A stretch of DNA of 15,352 nt from Nymphaea colorata (lineage: Eukaryota; Streptophyta; Magnoliopsida; Nymphaeales; Nymphaeaceae). The stretch lies in contig NW_022205287.1 in assembly GCF_008831285.2 (NCBI RefSeq), positions 1 through 15,352 of the forward strand. The letters are read 5' to 3'. The notes under the pieces were generated by a model, which saw nothing but the letters and a program-made list of their open reading frames with translations, was not told the origin of the DNA and did not search any database. The translations under genes were made by a program, and so were the position numbers. How positions within the stretch are numbered: the first letter of the stretch is position 1; every line of letters begins with the position of its first letter. Below, in pieces: positions 9,970 through 15,352 of this stretch.

Positions 9970-10020
9970 ACAAGTGAAACAAGTTAATTTATATATTTGA
10001 TATAAACTAAAAACAAGTTA
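9970..10020. other. Scrambled short deletion (HOR4)
   Basis: Complete copies pass from 'gtgaaacacattaagttacc' through a C-A joint to 'acaacaagttaagtac'. Here only about 40 bp of A+T-rich sequence ('aatttatatatttgatat' and neighbours) connects the two sides, so about 70 bp is missing and the rest is poorly alignable. It could be a true repair scar or a consensus fault. Confidence 0.55.
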
Positions 10021-10459
10021 AGTACATTCAATTAAATATGCGTGATCAATTGAATCACTTAAATCTCACTCGTATTGATATGAACTTGTGCATCGATCAC
10101 TACAGATATAACAACATGTTCAACTTATCGTACAAACTAGAAATATCAAACTAATGCATAGGTCTTCTTTATATCCATATAAACTTGTGAGTTTTAATTA
10201 TTTAAATCATTGATCATCGATGTAATAACATGTGAAACACGTTAGGTTAACTATAAGACACCAAATGAATCACTCGAATCACATTCATTTTCATACAAAC
10301 TTGTTATTTCAGTTCACTTAATCAAGCAACATGGATGTAACAATAAGTTAAGCACATTCAATTAAGTATGTGTGATCATTTGAATCACTGAAATCGCACT
10401 TGTATTGATACGAACTTGTAATTTCATCCTTTAGATCGTGCATTATAGTCGTACCAATA

Positions 10460-10627
10460 CGAGTCAGATTTAAGTGATTCATATGATCACGCATACTTTA
10501 TTGAATGTACTTGACTTATTTTATATCATGTCAAATGATTTAGTAATTGAAATCACAGGCTTGCATGAAAATGAATGAGATTTGAGTGATTCATTTGGTG
10601 CCCTATTGTTAACCTAATTCACTTGTT
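10460..10627 (-). repeat. Inverted C-A stretch of HOR4
   Basis: Same segment and edges, with a few single-base losses ('ttattttatatcatg' for 'ttattgttatatccatg'). The downstream direct arm (10797-10890) carries variants otherwise typical of this inverted arm. Confidence 0.87.
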
Positions 10628-10796
10628 AAGCACATTCAATTAAATTACATGTGAAACACATTAGGTTAACTATATGACACCAATGAATCACTTGTTAAGG
10701 ACATCCGTATTAAGAATCATTAAAATGTAACAACTAGTGAAACACATTAGGTAAACCATAAGACACCAAATGAATCACTCGAATCTCATTCATTTT

Positions 10797-10890
10797 CATG
10801 CAACCTGTGATTTCGATCTACTAAATCATTTAAATGGATATAACAATAAGTCAAGTACATTCAATAAGTATGCGTGATCATATGAATCAT
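10797..10890 (+). repeat. Direct A arm carrying inverted-arm variants (HOR4)
   Basis: In HOR1-3 this arm reads 'acaaacttgtgatttcgatc', then 'atagacgtaac' (or 'atagatgtaa'), then 'ttaagcatgcatgatc'. Here it reads 'atgcaacctgtgatttcgatc', then 'atggatataacaataagtc', then 'ataagtatgcgtgatc'. All but the 'cgatc' marker match the reverse complement of the inverted stretch. A mosaic of this kind suggests gene conversion between the opposed arms. Confidence 0.65.
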
Positions 10891-11039
10891 TTAAATCTCA
10901 CTTGTATTGGTACGAACGCGTGATTTCAATGCTTTAGATCGTTCACTATAGATGTAATAACAAATTCAACTCATCGGACTAATTACACGCATTCAAAGTA
11001 ATGCATAGATCCATTTGTATCCATATGAACTTGCGATTT

Positions 11040-11245
11040 CAATCATTTAATATCATTATAGATATCAGTATCATTATAGATGTAATAACAAGTGAAATAA
11101 CACTAACATTTAACTGTAACAAGGACCAACCTAAATGATCCTGAACTCTCATATTCATTTTCCAAAACGAACTTCTTATTTCAATGCCACCTAAGATCAT
11201 TTAATATAACGTATGTAACAATCATTAGTATCGTGATCAATGAAT
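11040..11245. other. Disordered stretch with scattered extra bases
   Basis: This should be the type iii D block and the end of HOR4. Compared with the other copies it contains many inserted single or double bases: 'gaaataacactaacattt' for 'gaaatacactagatt', 'aatgatcctgaactc' for 'aatgacctgactc', 'tccaaaacgaac' for 'ccaaacgaac'. There is also a duplicated 'tatcattatagat' phrase, and the remainder of the block is collapsed into 'aacaatcattagtatcgtg'. Insertions spread this evenly are unlike the block deletions elsewhere and suggest raw-read consensus. Confidence 0.65.
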
Positions 11246-11306
11246 CACTAAATCACTCGTATCGAGACGAGTGATTTAGTGTGCGTATGGATACAAATGA
11301 ATGAGA
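11246..11306. repeat. HOR boundary box with a 15-bp perfect hairpin, HOR4/HOR5
   Basis: Here the left arm reads 'cactaaatcactcgt' (11246-11260) and the right arm 'acgagtgatttagtg' (11267-11281), exact reverse complements around the 6-nt loop 'atcgag'. Elsewhere the left flank is 'aaatctcactcgt', which allows only about 7 bp before a bulge. The longer dyad therefore arose here, next to the disordered stretch 11040-11245, and may be true sequence or an assembly foldback. Confidence 0.75.
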
Positions 11307-13354
11307 TGTAACAACATGTTCAACTTATTGAACAAACTACAAGGGATCAAACTAAACTAATCCATAGGTCTCCTTTACATCCATATAAACTTGTGAGTTT
11401 TTATCGTTTAAATCGTTGATCATAGATGTCATAACGAGTGAAACACATTAGGTTAATTATAAGACACCAAATGAATCACTCAAATCTCATTTATTTTCAC
11501 ACAAACTTGTGATTTGAATTCACTTAATCTAGCAATATGGATGTAACAACAAGTTAAGCACATTCAATTAAGTATGTGTGATCATTTGAATCACTTAAAT
11601 CGCACTTGTATTGATACGAACTTGTGATTTCAATCATTTAGATCGTGCACTATAGTTGTAACAATAAATTCAACTCATCGGACTAACTACACGCGTTTGT
11701 ATCCACATGAACATGTGATTTCAATCATTTAAATCATTCATTATATATGTATTCAAACGAACTTCTGTATCAAAGCCACTAGGTCATTCTATACGTAAGT
11801 AAGAAATGGTCACGCACATTCAATTAAATACAAGTGATCAATTATATGTAATAACAAGTGAAAATGAATCACTTAATCTCTCAATTAAATATAAGTGATC
11901 AAATATATGTAATAACAAGTGAAACACATTAGGTTACTTACAAGACACCAATGAATCACTCCAATATCATTCATTTTCATACAAACCTATGATTTTAATC
12001 TACTAAATCATTTAATATAGACGTAACAACAAGTTAAGCACATTCAATTACGTATGTGTGATAAAATGAATCACTTAAATCCCACTCGTATTGATACGAA
12101 CTTGTGATTTCAATTCCTTACATCGATCACCATAGATGTAAGAACTAGTTCAACTTATTGAACTAACTACAAGGATCAAACTAATGCATAGGTCTCCTTT
12201 ATATCCATACAAACTTGTAAGTTTTAATCATTTAAATCATTGATCAAAGATGTAATAACAAGTGAAACACATAGGTTAACTACAAGACACCAAATGAATC
12301 ACTCGAATCTCATTCATTTTCACATTGTGATTTCAATTACTAAATCATTATATAGACGTAACAACAAGTTAAACACATTCAATTAATATGCATGATTATA
12401 TGAATCACTTAAATCTCACTTGTATTCGTACGAACATGTGATTTCAATCCTTAGAACGTTCCCTATAGATGTAACAACAAATTCAACTCATCGGACTAAC
12501 TACACGTGTACAATATAGTGACTTCAACCATTTGTATCCATATAAACTTGTGATTTCAACCATTTAAATATTCATTATAGATGTAATAACAAGTGAAATA
12601 CATTAGATTAACTATAAGGGACCAATATAGTGACTTGACTCTCATTCATTTCCAAACGGACTTCTTTTTTCAAGCCACTAAGTCATTCTATACGTATGTA
12701 ACAAATGGTTACGCACATTCAATTAAATATAAGTTATCAAATGTATGTAAGACAAGTAAAAATGAATCACATAATCTCTCGATTAAACATAAGTGATCAA
12801 ATGTATGTAATAACAAGTGAAACACATTAAGTTACCTGTAAAACACCAAATGAATCACTCGAATCCCATTCATTTCATATAAACCTATGATTGAATTTAC
12901 TAAATCATTTAATATAACGTAACAACAAGTTAAGTACATTCAATTAAATATGCGTGATCAATTGAATCACTTAAATCCACTCGTATTGATGTGAACTTGT
13001 GCATCGATCACTATAGATGTAACAACATGTTCAACTTATCGTACAAACTAGAAAGGATCAAACTAATGCATAGGTCTCCTTATATCCATATAAACTTGTG
13101 AGTTTTAATTATTTAAATCATTGATCATGGATGTAATTGAAACACGTTAGGTTAATATAAGACACCAAATGAATCACTCGAATCACATTCATTTTCATAC
13201 AAACTTGTGATTTCAGTTCACTAATCAGCAACATGGATGTAACAATAAGTTAAGCACATTCAATTAATATGTGATCATTTGAATCACTAAATGCACTTTA
13301 TGATACGAACTGTAATTTCAATCCTTTAGATCGTGCACTATAGTCGTACCAATA

Positions 13355-13521
13355 CGAGTCAGATTAAGTGATTCATATGATCACGCATACTTTATTGAAT
13401 GTACTTGACTTATTGTTATATCAATGTTAAATGATTAGTAGATTGAAATCACAGGCTTGCATGAAAATGAATGAATTTGAGTGATTCATTTGGTGCCCTA
13501 TTGTTAACCTAATTCACTGTT
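13355..13521 (-). repeat. Inverted C-A stretch of HOR5
   Basis: Same segment and edges, with single-base losses such as 'cagattaagtg', 'atgattagtag' and 'cactgttaag'. The downstream direct arm again carries inverted-arm variants. Confidence 0.87.
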
Positions 13522-13724
13522 AAGACATTCATTAAATTACAATAAAACACATTAGGTTAACTATATGACACCAATGATCACTTGTTAAGACATCCTATTA
13601 AGAATCATTATAAATTAACAACTAGTGAAACAATTAGGTAAACCATAAGACACCAAATGAATCACTCGAATCTCATTCATTTTCATACAAGTTGTGATTT
13701 TCGATCTACTAAATCATTTAACAT

Positions 13725-13775
13725 GGAATAACAATAAGTTAAACACATTCAATAAAGTGTGCGTGATCATATGAA
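13725..13775 (+). repeat. Direct A arm carrying inverted-arm variants (HOR5)
   Basis: The direct arm keeps 'tcgatctac' and 'ttaaacac' of the direct type but has 'acatggaataacaataag' and 'caataaagtgtgcgtgatc', which match the inverted arm read backwards. The tract differs from that of HOR4, so either there were two events or one event was followed by further exchange. Confidence 0.6.
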
Positions 13776-14286
13776 TCATTTAAATCTCACTGTATTGGTA
13801 CGAACGCGTATTTCAATCTTTAGATCGTTCACTATAGATGTAACAACAAATTCAACTCATCGGACTAATTACACGCATTCAAAGTAATGCATAGATCCCA
13901 TTGTATCCATATGAACTTGCGATTTCAATCATTTAAATCATTCATTATAGATGTAATACAAGTGAAATACACTAGATTAACTGTAAGGGACCAACTTAAT
14001 GACCTGACTCTCATTCATTTCCAAACGAACTTCTTATTTCAAGCCACTAAGTCATTCTATACGTATGTAACAAATGGCTACGCACACTCAATTAAATATA
14101 TTGTAATCAATATATGTAATAAACAAGTGAAACATATTAGGTACCTACAAGACACCAAATGAATCACTCAAATCTCATTCATTTCCATACAAACCTATGA
14201 TTTCAATATACTAAATCATTATAAGACGTAACAACAAGTTAAGCACATTCAATTAAGTATGCGTGATCAAATGAATACTTAAATCT

Positions 14287-14339
14287 CACTCGTATCGAGA
14301 CGAGTGATTTAGTGTGCGTATGGATACAAATGAATGAGA
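14287..14339. repeat. HOR boundary box with hairpin, HOR5/HOR6
   Basis: Arms 14287-14293 and 14300-14306 pair around 'atcgag'. The loop variant 'atcgag' is shared with the 11246 box, whereas the three upstream boxes have 'attgag'. That groups the last two boundaries together. The B unit resumes at 'gtaacaacatgttc'. Confidence 0.8.
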
Positions 14340-15352
14340 TGTAACAACATGTTCAACTTATTGAACAAACTACAAGGGATCAAACTAAACTAATCCATAG
14401 GTCTCCTTTACATCCATATAAACTTGTGAGTTTTTATCGTTTAAATCGTTGATCATAGATGTCATAACGAGTGAAACACATTAGGTTAATTATAAGACAC
14501 CAAATGAATCACTCAAATCTCATTTATTTTCACAAACTTGTGATTTGAATTCACTTAATCTAGCAATATGGATGTAACAACAAGTTAAGCACATTCAATT
14601 AAGTATGTGTGATCATTTGAATCACTTAAATCGCACTTGTATTGATACGAATTGTGATTTCAATCATTTAGATCGTGCACTATAGTTGTAACAATAAATT
14701 CAACTCATCGGACTAACTACACGCGTTTGTATCCACATGAACATGTGATTTCAATCATTTAAATCATTCATTATATATGTATTCCAAACGAACTTCTGGT
14801 ATCAAAGCCACTAGGTCATTCTATACGTAAGTAAATGGTCACGCACATTCAATTAAATACAAGTGATCAATTTATTGTAATAACAAGTGAAAATGAATCA
14901 CTTAATCTCTCAATTAATATAAGTGATCAAATATATGTAATAACAAGTGAAACACATTAGGTTACTTACAAGACACCAAATGAATCACTCCAATATCATT
15001 TATTTTCATACAAACTATGATTTTAATCTACTAAATCATTAATATAGACGTAACAAAAGTAAGCACATTCAATTACGTATGTGTGATAAAATGAATCACT
15101 TAAATCCACTCGTATTGATACGAACTTGTGATTTCAATTCCTTACGATCACATAGATGTAAGAACTAGTTCAACTATTGAACTAACTACAAGGATCAAAC
15201 TAATGCATAGGTCTCCTTTATATCCATACAACTTGTAAGTTTTAATCATTTAAATCATTTATCAAAGATGTAATAAAAGTGAAACACAATAGGTTAACTA
15301 CAAGACACAAATGAATCACTCGAATCTCATTCATTTTGCACAAACTTGTGAT
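14324..15352 (+). repeat. HOR copy 6, cut by the window end
   Basis: About one third of a HOR. It follows HOR5 closely through the type i D block (about 14783) and the next A-B-C trimer, and stops inside an A unit at 'cacaaacttgtgat'. Many single-base losses are visible in its last ~500 bp, for example 'acgtaacaaaagtaagcac' for 'acgtaacaacaagttaagcac' and 'tccatacaacttg' for 'tccatacaaacttg'. The array clearly continues beyond the window. Confidence 0.85.

Larger units (their letters stand above)
7175..11290 (+). repeat. HOR copy 4, enlarged by partial tandem duplication
   Basis: At 4116 bp this is longer than one HOR. It starts normally, then loses about 465 bp (about four units) near 7693, where 'aagtaagaaat' meets 'agaggttaagtacaag'. 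It proceeds through a type ii D block (about 8087) to about 8770. There it returns to early-HOR sequence and repeats type i (about 8899) and type ii (about 9809) before reaching the inverted stretch (10460-10627) and a type iii block (about 11160). There is therefore a second copy of about 1.5 kb. Around 9976-10015 a further ~70 bp is missing and the joint is scrambled ('ttaatttatatatttgatat'). The 3' end (11040-11245) contains many extra single bases. Unequal crossover explains the duplication, though local assembly error is possible at the 3' end. Confidence 0.75.
11291..14323 (+). repeat. HOR copy 5, closest to the complete 27-unit form
   Basis: This copy is 3033 bp and contains every element in order: type i D block (about 11755), trimers, type ii block (12651), trimers, the inverted stretch (13355-13521), the direct A arm, and the type iii block (14021). 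It ends at the next boundary box. It has no large deletion and is the best reference for layout. It falls short of ~3.1 kb because of numerous one- or few-base losses, concentrated after about 12290, such as 'cacattgtgatttcaattac' for the usual 'cgcacaaacttgtgatttcaatctac'. Those small losses look like consensus error rather than ordinary satellite divergence. Confidence 0.8.
1..15352. repeat. Satellite DNA array, ~115-bp base unit, ~345-bp trimer, ~3.1-kb higher-order repeat
   Basis: The same phrases return throughout the window: 'acaaacttgtgatttcaat', then 'aaatcatt', then 'gtaacaacaagtt', then 'cattcaattaag', then 'aatgaatcact'. Aligning on 'cttgtgattt' gives a base unit of about 115 bp with three flavours in fixed order (A, B, C), hence a ~345-bp trimer. 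Landmark phrases such as 'tagtgtgcgtatgg' and 'gcatactttattg' recur only once per ~3.1 kb, which defines a higher-order repeat of about 27 base units. Frames are closed every few dozen codons on both strands. No gene, RNA gene or transposon end interrupts the array. Stretches not listed separately are ordinary A-B-C monomers. Satellites of this design are typical of centromeric or pericentromeric heterochromatin. The plant assignment is inference, and I do not recognise the family. Confidence 0.95.
12290..15352. other. Region rich in single-base deletions
   Basis: Comparison with HOR1-4 shows many isolated one-base losses, for example 'ttaaatccactcg' for 'ttaaatcccactcg', 'acataggttaac' for 'acacaataggttaac', 'taatcagcaac' for 'taatcaagcaac', and 'acacaaatgaatc' for 'acaccaaatgaatc'. 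Losses fall often, though not only, in short homopolymers and greatly outnumber insertions. The first 8 kb shows this much less. The pattern resembles incompletely corrected long-read sequence. Confidence 0.6.

Noticed and set aside
11246-11281. Rho-independent transcription terminator
   Set aside because: The hairpin has no T-run after it, and the context is gene-free eukaryotic satellite; it is a boundary-box dyad.
13887-14162. 91-codon open frame as a gene
   Set aside because: The ATG-led extension exists only because single-base losses ('cccattgtatcc' for 'cccatttgtatcc', 'gtaatacaag' for 'gtaataacaag') remove a stop present in other copies. The remainder is the same chance frame.
1-15352. 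CRISPR array or bacterial accessory region
   Set aside because: Repeats are 115-345 bp units with no unique spacers of constant length, no associated genes are present, and coding density is nil.
1-15352. LTR retrotransposon or other mobile element remnants
   Set aside because: I found no primer-binding site, polypurine tract, reverse transcriptase-like frame or TG..CA terminal repeats. All sequence is explained by the satellite units.
1-15352. CENP-B box-like centromere protein site
   Set aside because: I could not find the TTCG..A..CGGG pattern in the monomers, so a CENP-B-type call is not supported.

Overview
The window is wall-to-wall satellite DNA with no genes. It is A+T-rich (roughly two thirds by eye). 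No open frame exceeds 91 codons, and nothing resembles an RNA gene, transposon terminus, CRISPR array or prokaryotic operon. This points to eukaryotic constitutive heterochromatin, most plausibly a plant centromeric or pericentromeric array. I do not recognise the satellite family, so the taxon is inference only.

The array is nested. The base unit is about 115 bp and comes in three diverged flavours, A (115 bp), B (about 114 bp) and C (116 bp), which form an A-B-C trimer of about 345 bp. Trimers are assembled into a higher-order repeat (HOR) of about 3.1 kb, close to 27 base units. Each HOR contains (a) three variant 'D' blocks in which an A-like unit is fused to a C-like unit, with a ~61-bp internal duplication; (b) one ~170-bp C-A stretch in inverted orientation; and (c) a 'box' at the HOR boundary that replaces the first ~46 bp of a B unit and forms a short hairpin. 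Corresponding positions in different HORs look far more alike than neighbouring monomers do, which is the usual sign of homogenisation by unequal exchange and gene conversion.

Layout: HOR1 1-2844 (two internal deletions); HOR2 2845-5375 (four deletions, mostly close to whole units); HOR3 5376-7174 (about 1.3 kb of the middle missing); HOR4 7175-11290 (one deletion plus a ~1.5-kb partial tandem duplication made by a crossover near 8770-8802); HOR5 11291-14323 (nearly complete); HOR6 14324-15352 (cut by the window end). The inverted stretch lies at 1795-1964, 4344-4514, 6125-6295, 10460-10627 and 13355-13521.

The best leads are the inverted arm and what looks like conversion between it and the next direct arm in HOR4 and HOR5, a foldback-type filler at a deletion junction near 480-522, a 15-bp perfect hairpin at 11246-11281, and a change in sequence quality along the window. 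The stretch 11040-11245 carries scattered extra bases, and from about 12290 to the end single-base deletions are frequent. That pattern looks more like poorly polished long-read consensus than biology. I see no new protein-coding or defence system.
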